Of a DNA stretch of 64,000 bases, positions 1 to 10,612 are shown one piece after another (within the stretch, counting starts at the first letter, position 1; each line of letters starts with the position of its first letter). The notes below the pieces were generated by a model that worked only from the letters and a program-made list of their open reading frames with translations, was not told the DNA's origin and made no database searches. The position numbers were made by a program, and so were the translations under genes. Origin of the DNA: Cornus controversa (Eukaryota; Streptophyta; Magnoliopsida; Cornales; Cornaceae); NCBI GenBank assembly GCA_026545225.1, contig CM048849.1:16127541-16191540 (forward strand), in the 5' to 3' direction.

Positions 1-78
1 GACAGTCCAAACAACTTCCCCACAGCGCAACAACCATGCCCCTCTATAACCAAAACATTCCTACAAACCAACGGCCAA

Positions 79-1299
79 TTATAGCAAAAAACAGAAAAAC
101 AAACTCCAATTGTCACCCATCCCACAATCCCTTAACCAATTGTAGCAAACCATAAAGCTCAGAAGGTCAACTATCCCACAAGCCATCATTTTCAACCAGT
201 AGAATCTGCATGTCTCCCCCTTCTGCGAGCAACAATCCCTCCAGTCATCACCCAGGTCATGACAGAGGAAATCAAGCCAAGCAGCTTTGTTACCCATTTT
301 CAAACATAGAGTCTGGAAGTCTCCATTCATCCTTAAGCCAATTGTTTGCATGGGATCTAGGGAATTCTTCATGGATAACAACCTATGCCTGACCACTTGA
401 ATTATACCAGCCTTGAGAGTCTCAAAATCTCTATATTCATTAGACAGGATCCTCTTATTCTTTTTTTGCCACACTATATAAACAGAAGCCGCCAACACAA
501 GTTTATTTAGAATGGAGATCAAAGTCTTACCCTTTAGGGCTAGCACAGCCCAATGAATGAGCCCCTCCCAGCATGAAACAGGCCATTGCAAAGCACACTT
601 ACTGGACAGAGCCCCCCATAACCTCTTAGTGAAGCTGCACTCGAAGAAAAGGTGGTCCCTGTCCTCTATTCTGCTCCTACAAAATATAGAATTAGCAGTA
701 GAGACAGTCCCCCATTGCAGCAATCTATAATGGGTCAACACCCTATTCATAGAATGAAGGCATGCCGAGGTATATAAGAAGGAAACCAGATAATATCTGC
801 TCAGCTTTCTGGGCTCACCTTGTGCCTTAACTCTTCCCATGTAGATTTAATGGAGAAGTCTCCCTTACTAGGCAGCCATATAAGTTTATCAGGAATGCTA
901 GCACAGGGTTTACAGTCTTCTGGTATACTACTTCGAAGGGTCATCCATTCCCTGGTATTAGTAGAAGGCCAGCGCCAGCAATTGTTCTGAATAACAGCAG
1001 CTACCTTGGTATCTTCCCCTAAGCCTGAGTCAACTTCTTCTATGGAATTGAGTATTTAAAGGACCACTAGGTAACCAGTAGTCATACCATAAGGAAGTAG
1101 ATTGCCCATCCCCAATCTGGTACTTGATAGCACTTCTAATATTGCTCCTTAGATGCAAGATCTTTCTCCATGTCCATGTAGAGTCTGAAGGAACCTTCAC
1201 ACTCCAGAAATTTCTACCTCTCAGGAGATGTTGATGAACCCAAGCAACCCAAATGGAATTAGAGTTTGGCTGTACCACACTCCAAACATGCTCGGCCAT
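79..1299 (-). pseudogene. LINE copy 1 C-terminal zf-RVT region remnant
   Basis: C-terminal part of LINE ORF2. The piece at 1299-1030 matches the stretch after the thumb (NFWSVKVPSDSTWTWRKIL). The piece at 840-79 holds the zinc-binding RVT block, with CRSRIEDRDHLFFECSFTKR (Cys...His...Cys) near its N-terminus and YIVWQKKNKRILSNEYRDFE downstream. The same blocks recur at 13.6-14.0 kb and 27.0-27.4 kb. Frames are broken at about 1030 and 845. No function is expected. Confidence 0.85.
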
Positions 1300-2700
1300 A
1301 GCTGCAGAGTTCTAGACAGTAACATCTTTAATACCCAGACCCCCCTCCTTCTCAGGATGACAAACATCCAGCCAAGCAACCGTTTCACCTCCACCCTTAA
1401 ATCAGATCCCTTCCACAAAAATTTCCTCATTATGGCACTAATCTCCTTCATAATAGCTTTAGGGAGCACAAAAATTGACGCCCAGTATACTTGAGCAGAA
1501 AACAAAACTGCTTTTATTAATTGCAACTTGCCCACAAAAGAGAGATGCTTACTAGTCCATGATCGAACTCTACCTGTAATCTTATTAAACAGGGAGTTAG
1601 AATAATCAGCCTTAAGCTTAGTAGAAAGAAGAGGGACTCCCAAGTATTGCACAGGAAGTTCCCCCTGTTGGAAGCTCAAACAATTTAGAAATTGCTGCTT
1701 AGTTTCCTCAGATAATCCAGAACAAAACATCAAGCTCTTCGCAGTGCTCAGCAACAACCCTGAAGCACCTTCATTAAGAGATTAACAGAACTGGGCATTC
1801 CTTCAGAGAACATCAACAGGTCATCTGCAAAGATTAGGCTGGAAATAGCCTATGGAGCACACTTCCAATGATATCTAAATCCATTTTGGGATATTCTATT
1901 TCGTAGCATTCCTGTAAGTATTTCCATTTCCATAACACATAGATAGGGCGACATCGGATCCCCTTGTCTTAAGCCCCTTCCACAAGCAAAGTACCCCTCC
2001 AAACAGCCATTGATATTCACAAAAAATTTGGGAGTAGTCATGCAGGTCATAATCCATTTAACCATCACATTAGGAATATTGAAAGCCATCAGAGTAGCCT
2101 CCATAAAGAACCAAGAATCTATATCATAGGCCTTCCTAAGGTCCACCTTCAGAGAAACTCTAGTAGGCTTCAAACTTTTATGATAGTTTCTTATCAGTTC
2201 CTGAGCCAGCAGAATATTATCAGTAATAGTCCTCCCTGGAATGAAGGCTCCTTGATTTGAGCTGATAGCTGTTGGTAACACAGGTTTCAATCTATTAGCA
2301 ATGATCTTGGCAATACACTTATACAGGATATTGCAAACTGAGATAGGCCTGAAATCTGCTACATGTGTGGGGTTCTGCACCTTAGGAATAAGGGTTATAA
2401 CAGTTGAGTTGATCTCCTTAACCAAAGAAAGCCTTCACTGCTCTGATTACATCATTTCCCACTATATGCCATATCTTTTTAAAAAATAACGCATTAAATC
2501 CATCACTCCCTGGAGATTTATCATCCTTTAAAGAAAACATTGTTGTTTGAATCTCCTCGGTAGTCACAGGCAGCTACATCTTATGATTCTGCTCCAGAGT
2601 TATGGGATTCTGCTCCAGAGTTATGGGATTCTGCACATATTGTTCCAAATTTTGCACATTACTAACCTCCTCATGGCTGCTCAAGAGGTCCTTGTAGAAA
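1221..2700 (-). pseudogene. LINE copy 1 reverse transcriptase remnant
   Basis: RT domain of the LINE ORF2. Seen in order on the minus strand: fingers block with FRPISVCNILYKCIAKIIA, motif A as KVDLRKAYD (aspartate kept), motif B GRGLRQGDPMSPYL, then an in-frame stop just before motif C. The catalytic FADD motif itself is present at 1831-1820. The thumb/connection continues from 1757 (SWTSKHLSFVGKLQLIKAV). Frame breaks occur near 2430, 1850 and 1760. In copy 2 the codon matching the premature stop is CAA, so the stop is a point change in this copy. Confidence 0.88.
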
Positions 2701-2884
2701 TTAACAATTTCCTTAGCAATTTGATCTTTTCAATCTACTCTAATACCATCAGCAGCAGTGATAGACAATATACTCTGCTCCTCCTTTGAGTGACAGTCTT
2801 GTGAAAGTAGGAAGTATTCTTATCCCCAAGTTGGAGCCACTCTACTCTTGATTGCTGCCTGGAGAACATTTCCTCTACACTTGC

Positions 2885-3880
2885 CTAATTCTGAAACTTC
2901 TGCAAGCTTCTCACTACCTTCTCCTGATACTTAGAATTAAGAGGCCATTCGTCCAAATTTCTCTGATTAATATGCAGCTCTTCCCTAGCCTCCTTAACTC
3001 TTTTGGATAGATAAGAAAAATGGGCTTTATTCAATCTCTTCAGCTCAGACTTGAGCATTTTAAGCTTTTGTGTAATATGAAACATAGGTGTCCCAGTAAC
3101 ATTTCTATGCCATACCTCACAAACAATAGAACCCAATTCAGGATGTTCCATTAAAAAATTATTTAGTCTGAAGGGTTTCTTAGATTTCTGCTGGACAACA
3201 GGCACCCTTAGAACAATCAGAGCATGATCAGAAATACGGGGGGCCTCAAACACAGTCTCTGAACCTACAAATTGATTGAGCGAACAATCATTCACCAAAA
3301 CTCGATCCAATTTCCTGAAAAAAGTCTTATTAGTCCAAGTGTACTTCAGCCCAGAGTACCTTAAGTCTGAGAGCTCATCTTCCTGAATACAATTGCCAAA
3401 TTCCTTCATGGTTTCTGACCACTCATTGGTACCTCCAATTCTCTCTTGTTTAACTGCATTGAAATCCCCAGCTAAAAACCATGGATCATCTCTAACTTGG
3501 GGAGCCAAACCCTGGATATCATTCCACAAAACCCATCTACCAATAGGAGAATTGACCCCATAAATGAAAGTGGCAAAACATTTCACAGACCCATCCACCA
3601 ATTCCAACTTACAATGAATTAGCTGGTTAGAGGATTGACAAACATTTACTTGCACCTTCCTATCATCCCAAGCAACCCAGATTCTCCCCCCATCAGAACT
3701 CCTATAATTGTGAACCAAACTCCAACCCTTAGCAATGGATTGCAGAACATCATTCATCCTACTCCCTTTAATCTTAGTCTCAACTAAGCAAATAAGAGGA
3801 AAATCAAATTGCTTTCACCCTCGTAACTTCAATATGCTTACAGGACCCTGATATTCCATATTCCAAAGATCATGGCAACC
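2885..3880 (-). pseudogene. LINE copy 1 endonuclease domain remnant
   Basis: Endonuclease/exonuclease/phosphatase-fold domain that nicks the target DNA in L1-type retrotransposition. An uninterrupted 290-codon stretch (3757-2885) holds GDFNA, RKLDRVLVND and ISDHALIVL, the aspartate/asparagine and histidine active-site blocks. Upstream, in shifted frames, are VETK (catalytic glutamate, near 3785) and WNIR (near 3858), so the N-terminus is separated by at least one frameshift. The C-terminal part is the usual charged linker before the reverse transcriptase. Inactive as it stands. Confidence 0.88.
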
Positions 3881-3975
3881 AGCAAATAGGAGGAACAATC
3901 AATTACAGTCTCCCACCCCGGTTTTAGGAGTACCAATCAAGGTCCCAAATTTAGGCTTAAGCCCAAAGAAAGAAT

Positions 3976-5603
3976 GATAAAAAATTAAATTAAACAAAAT
4001 GAGATGTATAAGTAGCAATCACGTTAAAAAAGAAAAAAATTAATGCTTTCATGCCAAGCTTATTTTGGACAACCAGACAAGACGATCTAAACCAGTAAGA
4101 TGGAGTGGTGATGTGCAATGAAGATCAATGGATGTACTAGAGACATGGTTGAAACTAAAAGTGACATAAAGATGAGAGAAAAGCCAAAAGGAAAACGCAT
4201 TCACGATATGAAACTATTTTATAAAACAAAATTCATATAATAAAAAGACTTGGAGCTTTGTTAAGTTGCGCTGAACTGTGATTGAGCAAAGGTTATTCTA
4301 ACAAATCTCACATAAAGATTCATGTTATTATCCTAATACTTTACCCTAATTTGCAACTTACAAGGTTTTGTTGGAATCAAATAAATTGAAAATCTGACAA
4401 GGAGATGTATCATTATAATGATTTTGAACTTCAAAGCAAACTTTTTAATAGCAAGAATCTAGTGACAATAAACAAAGCAAACTTGTCATATAAAATTTGC
4501 TATACTTAACTAGACACTCAACCAGGCCCTTAAGGCTAAAGTGATAAAATTCTGAGTTTCTGGACCTTTTGAAAGAACATACTGAGAGTCACGACTCGCA
4601 GGAACTTTGTATGAGCAGGAGGAAGGGTGGCCATAAAGTATGGTTCGCATTTGGTGTGGGAAAAACTGGAAGGATGTATAAACTTTGGAACTAATGGAGG
4701 CATTGTTTTGGACTAGCCAGAAATATAATGCAGAAGGTCATTAATGATAAAAATATTGTTTAGACTCATAACTAGGCAAAGATAAAAAAGACAAAAAAAC
4801 AAAAATAAACAATGTAGAAGGTTATAACCAGTAGAAATATTGCTCAACTTAGTTACCAAAACATAAAGGAAAAAAAGAAATATCGTTTGACTTTATCACG
4901 AGGCAAAAAAAATAAAAAATAAAAAGTTTTGTAGAGATCGCTAAACTCCTCTAGAAATTCACTTTAGCTTGCAACATAAATTTACCTAGAAGGTTATATA
5001 TGACTTTCATATCTTATAATTTCTGACATATCACAAAGAAAATCCGAGTTACAGACCTCAAATTTTAAAGTTGTTATGCAAACTACCATTTTTGCAGTTA
5101 GAACATAATCATGCAAGGCCAAAAAAGAAGTTACGGTGGGCATTCTAAGTCACATAAATTGAGAAATATATGACTGAACCTACTAAAAAGCGCTAAATAC
5201 CATAACAATTTAAGGCAATAATAGAGTACAAATGCAACGACCAAAGTCGAGTGAATAAGTCAAATGCCAAACGGATATCCTGTATGTTTGCATGGCTTCT
5301 AAGTCAACATCCCCAACTTCGTTGCATTAAATTATATATCAAACAGAATCAACTGGCACATTTTTATTCAATACACATGCATGTGGGGTTGTGGCCAAGA
5401 TAGAGAATGCTTGAGATTGATATTATCTATCTAAGATAGCCAAAGAATGCATACTCATGCTTCAATAAACTATAAGAAGATGGGAACAAGATAGATATGC
5501 AAACCTTGGGACTAGCATAAAGAAAAACAGTAAGCTGCAAATATGATTCACAGTGATGCTTTCTGGCAAAAAATAAATAATTAAATAACTATAAGTCACT
5601 AAC
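3976..5603. other. AT-rich intergenic DNA, no gene seen
   Basis: About 1.6 kb of AT-rich sequence with no credible ORF on either strand and no repeat boundary I can define. I see no gene here. Confidence 0.5.
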
Positions 5604-6160
5604 CTTTTTCCAATATTCACACTTGAGTACAGAAACATCTACACTATAATATCGGAATAAACCCAATGCCGAATAATGATACGGAGGGTTTAATAAGCGA
5701 ACTTCATCTTCAGATGTTATTTCAGAATCAATCCCACTAGTCGAAGACACTCCTGAACTACGATCAGCTGATTGAACAGACCTCATTTCAGAGGGTTAAG
5801 CTGGTTCACCATAGAAAAAGACGGGACAACCTTGCACACCAACTGTTTCAAGGGGGTTATCGTTGGGCCTTCCACGCTTGTTTACATTATTTTTCAAGAA
5901 GAATATTAGATGAACAGTGCAAGACAATCATGGCTCAATGTGAATGCCACCCTGCATTCCAAAGAACTCCAATCTCAATGCGGTTGGAAGAAAAATTAAC
6001 ATAGAGACAAAGAGAGATGATACTTCCCACATTAAAAGAAAGGTCAAGAAGATCACCTCCAAAGAAGATGATATGTGCCGTTGTCCAAAAGCTTCCATAA
6101 AACCACTGGAATACAATTTCAGAAATGACAATCAAAATATTGCAATGGCGAAGCAAACAA
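5604..6160 (-). pseudogene. Unidentified exon-like remnant, membrane-protein-like
   Basis: One minus-strand frame runs for about 185 codons with only two stops (a TGA after GGIHIEP near 5938 and a TAA after FFYGEPA near 5797). The 5' half is hydrophobic (LEVIFLTFLLMWEVSSLFVS), suggesting membrane segments. The 3' half is acidic and serine-rich (SSGVSSTSGIDSEITSEDE) and ends in YWKK directly before a good splice donor (GTTAGTG at 5603-5597). Low-complexity drift does not explain this composition or the donor. I do not recognise the family. Two stops in an otherwise open frame suggest a recently decayed exon rather than a live gene. Confidence 0.45.
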
Positions 6161-6780
6161 GAAGTCCCATCAAAGTAGCTATGACCTAAATGATTATAAA
6201 TCTGTTCAAGAAGATAAAAGAAACATAGAAGTCAATTTCTCAAGTACAAAAATTATTTCCAAAAGAATGGTTAACAAGAAGAATACAAGAAATGCTACTA
6301 CTTCATTCATCAGGCCAATGCCAGTTGGTATAACTTCTCCTCCTTGAGCCCATAGTGGATATTGTCAGGGTGTGCGAGTTACAGTATTTACCTAACCAAA
6401 AAAAATGCTAACAAAAAAAAATGCTACTAGACTAAGATGGCAGCATGCGGAAACTGATTGGATGCATTAGATTCAACAAAAAATTTGAAAGAAAAAATTC
6501 ATAATCCAAAATGGAAACAGGAAGAAACCACCAGAACTAGTGAGATGATATCAGTTGTAAGAATCCTATTTTATGTGATGAGCACATTCACAATTAACCA
6601 GAACTAAGAAACCATGCACTTGAACACGAGTAGTTTAATTTTCACGGAGAGAGTATCCTCATATTATATAAACAAAACCAACATAAAGGTATGACTAGTT
6701 TAAAATATAAATAGTTAAATAGTGAAGTAAATGGTTATATGAACTGTAGAGAAAATAGGGAAGTAAATAATAGTATGACC
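6161..6780. other. AT-rich DNA, no gene seen
   Basis: No ORF, repeat boundary or RNA gene is recognisable. Short direct repeats of an AAAAAATGCT motif occur near 6400. Confidence 0.45.
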
Positions 6781-7958
6781 GAACCCAATTGAAATATGGG
6801 CTGCCTACGTATCCCAACCATGAGTGGCATGGTGGGAATCAGGTCGAACGTAGTTCGTCCCAAGGGTCAAATACGAGAATATGGGTTGTTCATAAATGAC
6901 TTTGAAGGAAACCTATGAGTGATTTGGAAAGAGCTTTTAAAAGCAATTTGAGAAGAGTCTTGCCAAAGATGTTTTGAAAATTGTAAATGATTCTTGAAAA
7001 ACTAGACTTAAATTTTGAGAAGAATTTTTGAAAAAGATATTTTGCAACGAATTGCCGAAGAGTTTTTAAACGTTTGTTTAGAATTCTTAAAAATTTACTT
7101 CGAAAAATATGTTTTTATTTGAAAAAGGATATCCTTGAAAAAGGTGGTCAATTAAAGAGTACCATTCATTCAACTATGTTCAAACCGACATTTGATTGAC
7201 TGTCTATATTCTCAAGCACCCATGAACCTTTTTTTAAAAAACATTTGAGAAAAAAAATTTGTCGACATGTACTGTTTCTTCGGTATCAAACCACATGTTG
7301 TTGAGTTTTCTTGGTTAACAAATCATCATCGATCAAAGAGGACTTTACTTGGGGTTGTAATGAGGCCTTGGGTAAAGTGGATTGAGAAAGAAAGGTTATA
7401 TTAGGCTCGAAATATGACGCATAATTGGGTGATAAACTAAGGATCACTCAAAAGCTGCCCAGTTTGGGGCATGACGAAAAATGTTACTCGTCTTGTGAGA
7501 CTTTAATATGCGAGAGCTTTTAATCCTAAATGATATTCACCAATCGAAGAGGTCTTTGATTTGGACCGTAATGTGGGCTAGGTGTAGGGTAATCAAGGAA
7601 AGGATATTAAGGCTCAAAGATATTACTTTAATACGGGATTCATAAACCGTGATCACCATAAAAGGAAAACTGCCCCAGAGCTTGGGGCAAGTTTTCTATG
7701 TTAGTCTAGAAAAAAGTTTTTTTAACTATGCAATCCTCCTTAATCGGAGAGGACTTTACATGGGTTGTAATGTGGTCTATGGACATATAGGGGATGAAGA
7801 AAAAGGTATGAAAGGCTCAAAATTAATGTGAAATGGGGTAAAAGACCAAGGATCATCTTCAATCTTCTTATACTTTGGTAACATGCAGCCGGGGCACCAA
7901 CTGAATTTGAAGTCTATGTTGATATGTTCTTTGAGAACCTTTACTTTACATTACTTTT

Positions 7959-8036
7959 ATGATGCCCAGTGAGAATCGAACCCAAGACGTCCGGGTTTAC
8001 GGCTCGCCCCGGTAGATTCTTTAATCACTGGGTCAT
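7959..8036 (-). repeat. tRNA-like SINE unit 1
   Basis: On the minus strand a 78-bp unit has tRNA-like layout. The ends can pair (CCCAGTGA with TCACTGGG), an A-box-like start lies next to the 5' stem, and a clear B box GGTTCGATTCT sits near the 3' end. This is the signature of a Pol III-transcribed, tRNA-derived SINE head. The middle, with ACCGGGGCGAGCCGTAAACC, does not look like a functional tRNA, and no anticodon arm can be placed with confidence. The core is almost identical to the unit at 8043-8182. Confidence 0.55.
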
Positions 8037-8042
8037 CTTTTT

Positions 8043-8182
8043 TCTTTCTTTTTTTTTTTTTTTGCTTTCGCCTTTCTTTTATGATGCCATGGGAGAATTG
8101 AACCCAAGGCGTTGATTAAAGAATCGAACTCAAGACGTCCGGGTTTACGGCTCGCCCCGGTAGATTCTTTAATCACTAGGCC
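8043..8182 (-). repeat. tRNA-like SINE unit 2 with A-rich tail
   Basis: A second copy of the same Pol III-like head lies on the minus strand. It contains GAGTTCGATTCT and a further GGGTTCAATTCT B-box-like block, as if part of the head was duplicated. It ends in ATGGCATCATAAAAG and an A-rich tail, seen as the T tract at about 8047-8063 on the plus strand. The tail directly abuts unit 1, so one unit probably inserted beside the other. It could also be an internal part of the surrounding retroelement. Confidence 0.5.
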
Positions 8183-8779
8183 TTCTTCGCTTTCGGCTTT
8201 CTTGCAATTTGTCTCTTCTTCAATCCAAAGCTGCCCCAGCTTGAGTTACAAATAAACAATGAACTTGTAATGATCCTTGGTAGGTTTAGAAGAAGAAATG
8301 TAACCAGGCTCTAAGGGTTCATCAATGGGAATAATAGTGTATGATGAATAATAGAAATGATGGCCGCTCTTCATTTTAATTTGGATTGCATAGTCATCAA
8401 AACTTTTACTAGTCTAATGCAATGTCTCAATAAAATCTGCCCCAGTGTGGGGTGTGATCATCAGTGGGTATAATGAAAGGAACATTCATCGTGGCACAAG
8501 GGGTTAGCAATGGATATATATCACTATAGGATAGTAGAAACGAGAGCCTCTTGTCCTTTTAGCTATAATCACTTAGGTATTAAAGCACTTGCCTACTGTC
8601 ATCTCACTGTCTTTGTCATCGTGATCCCTAGCTTGGGTTAATGAAAGGAATAAAACCGGCTCAAAAGGGTTATCAATGGTACTATTTGTATTAACTTGGG
8701 ATAGAGAATATGATGGCCTCTCATCCCTTCATTTTTGACTTGTTAATCTCAAAAACTCATTTAACATAGAGATATCTAC

Positions 8780-10040
8780 CGGATGAATTGAACATGTACT
8801 TTAAAAATTTTCACCTATGATGACCGAGCTCAAGTGATGAAATCAGGTCGTGTAATTTTTGCTACACTCAGTCCATATTGTACTTGAGTTGTAAACAATG
8901 CAATTCACTTGTTAGTTTGAACATTTAGGAATGAAACGATACCCATAAATTTGCACCTATAATATGACAAGCTAGGGATATCTTAAATTATGAATTTTGG
9001 AAAAAGGGCTTTTGAGAAAATGTATTTTGGACAAGGCATAGTGATATTTAAGAAGGCGAGCTAAAAACACAAGGGATCGCTTTTTTATAAAAAGTTTATT
9101 TTGACTTTAAAAAATGTGATTTTTATAAAAATTAATGAAAGTGGCATTTTTTAGAAATTTTGAAGAGATGAATTTTAGAAAGTCATGGAAAAGGAGTTTA
9201 AAATGGTGATTCCTTTGAAAATCATGAAGAAAGAGTTTAGAATGGTGAAATTTGAGTTTGAGATGATTATTTTTTTTATGAAAAATCAAAGATCAAGATC
9301 GAAAAACCATGAAAATGGTTATTTTGAACGCCTAAAGAACTTGCCCCAGGTTAGGGGTTGAGCTGACCTAGGTTATTATTCTATCTTTCTAATGCTTGGA
9401 GAGGTGGGTTGGGAGACATCCTAAGGACCACAACTTTCCCAATATGACATCCTGAAAAATATATTTGTGAGCATGAATGGAAATGCTATCCAATGGACAT
9501 AATAACCACATTATTTTATCAAGCAAAAGTAGCAGGAATATTTCAAACACGTAAAGAAATATTATTCAAGTTATTTTATTAAGCAAACATGAAACTTGAA
9601 GCAATAATATTAAAAAATATGCATAAAGTAAATGCTTAGGAGAAAGTTCGGGACTCCCTCCTTCTACCAAAACTTGATTTGAGTCGGGGGGACAATTCCC
9701 ACTTGCTTTGTCTTGTGAATTGGAATAGAAGTTTGATCAATTGATATAGCCAAGAGTGGCAATGGGATCATCTTCTTCTAAAACAAGAAAAGAAAAAGAA
9801 AAAAACCACAAATCAGGAAGCAAAAAATAATAGGCAAGTATAAAAAGGAAAAGCACATAAATTTGTACTTTTTACTCCAAAAAGGGAATTTTAATTCAAA
9901 GCAAAACCAATTAGACACAAATTTGAGAAAAAACGCAACAAAAATACAATTAGAAAGAAAATCACATACACAGACCAGAAGGTAGTACACCCTCACATTT
10001 TCAGAGCACAGAATATCGCAGTTTTGGGCATAGTGGCGAA
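8780..10040. other. AT-rich DNA, retroelement-like, no gene
   Basis: No coding domain seen. The stretch near 9630-9780 (GGGACTCCCTCCTTCTACC, then GAGTCGGGGGGACAATTCCC) has the feel of retroelement untranslated sequence, but no boundaries can be set. Confidence 0.4.
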
Positions 10041-10061
10041 AATTGTCATAGGAAGCAAGAA

Positions 10062-10400
10062 GTGGAGGTGGCCGCAGTATCTACTCTAGAGGCTGCAAAG
10101 GATGTGAAGCAGGAACAGGGGAGGACCACAGCTAAGAAGGCAACAATAATTATCCCAGATGTAGTGAAGGATGTGGAGCAGGAACAGGGGTGGACCACAA
10201 TAACTAGGAAGGCAAGTGAGGATGACCAAAGTCACAGTGTTCTTAGCCAGCAGCATATAACATCACCGAATAGGTTCCAGGACATGCTGGGTAATATGGA
10301 TGGGGTGGATAATGCTGAACAGGTGCAGGTCTGGGTTGCTCCAATTAAAACCATTCCACTAAGGAGGATGGAGTCTGTTTCACAATTATGGGGACTCTGA
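10062..10400 (+). pseudogene. LINE copy 2 ORF1 C-terminal remnant
   Basis: A 112-codon open stretch rich in charged and polar residues. It has an internal repeat of VKDVxQEQGxTT (residues about 14-25 and 34-46) followed by ITRKAS. This resembles the variable tail of the plant LINE gag-like ORF1, downstream of its zinc knuckle. The knuckle and the DUF4283-like domain are missing, so the insertion is 5'-truncated inside ORF1. Placement rests on its position just before the endonuclease fragment. Confidence 0.55.
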
Positions 10401-10612
10401 GAGTGGGAGAATCTAAGTTGCTTGGAATGCCAACAAGGTGTAGGTGGCTGTCTGTCAATCTTCTAACCAATTAATTCACTACAAGGTGGAATTGTGGGAC
10501 TGTTGGATGCGACTGTCAAATGTATAGCTACCTTTGTTTATGGGGTTAATTGCCCAATTGGAAGAAGGGCTTTATGGAATGATATTCAGCATTTGGCAAT
10601 CAGAAGGACCAA

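Larger units (their letters stand above)
1..3975 (-). mobile_element. L1-type LINE copy 1, 3' end outside window
   Basis: Degenerate non-LTR retrotransposon read right to left. Homology to the other LINE copies here begins near 3975, in the stretch that precedes the endonuclease start in the copies at 23.7 and 31.8 kb. In element order it carries an apurinic-type endonuclease (3880-2885), reverse transcriptase (about 2700-1220) and a cysteine/histidine C-terminal region (about 1300-79). Frames are broken by stops and shifts. A 21-bp direct repeat sits at about 2587-2628. The 3' UTR and poly(A) lie beyond base 1, so the target duplication cannot be seen. It resembles the 10-18 kb copy more closely than the 22-28 kb copy. 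Confidence 0.93.
6780..8780. repeat. Ty3-type non-coding retroelement repeats
   Basis: The stretch opens with GGGCTGCCTACGTATCC (about 6799), then GGAATCAGGTCGAACGTAG, a motif pair I associate with large plant Ty3/gypsy elements. It continues as diverged tandem blocks of roughly 200 bp. Each contains an 'aatCGaagAGGactTT...GGnntGTAATGnGG' box (near 7335, 7540 and 7745) and a CTGCCCCA...TTGGGGC inverted box. Later, weaker blocks occur to about 8700. There are no coding domains. The element type is inferred; the repetition is seen directly. Confidence 0.5.

Noticed and set aside
7959..8036. A genuine tRNA gene
   Set aside because: B-box and end pairing are present, but no credible anticodon arm or proper D-arm can be drawn, and the near-copy next door is SINE-like.
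9778..9996. Minus-strand 72-codon Phe/Cys-rich frame
   Set aside because: Produced by an A-rich plus strand. No recognisable domain or splice signals.
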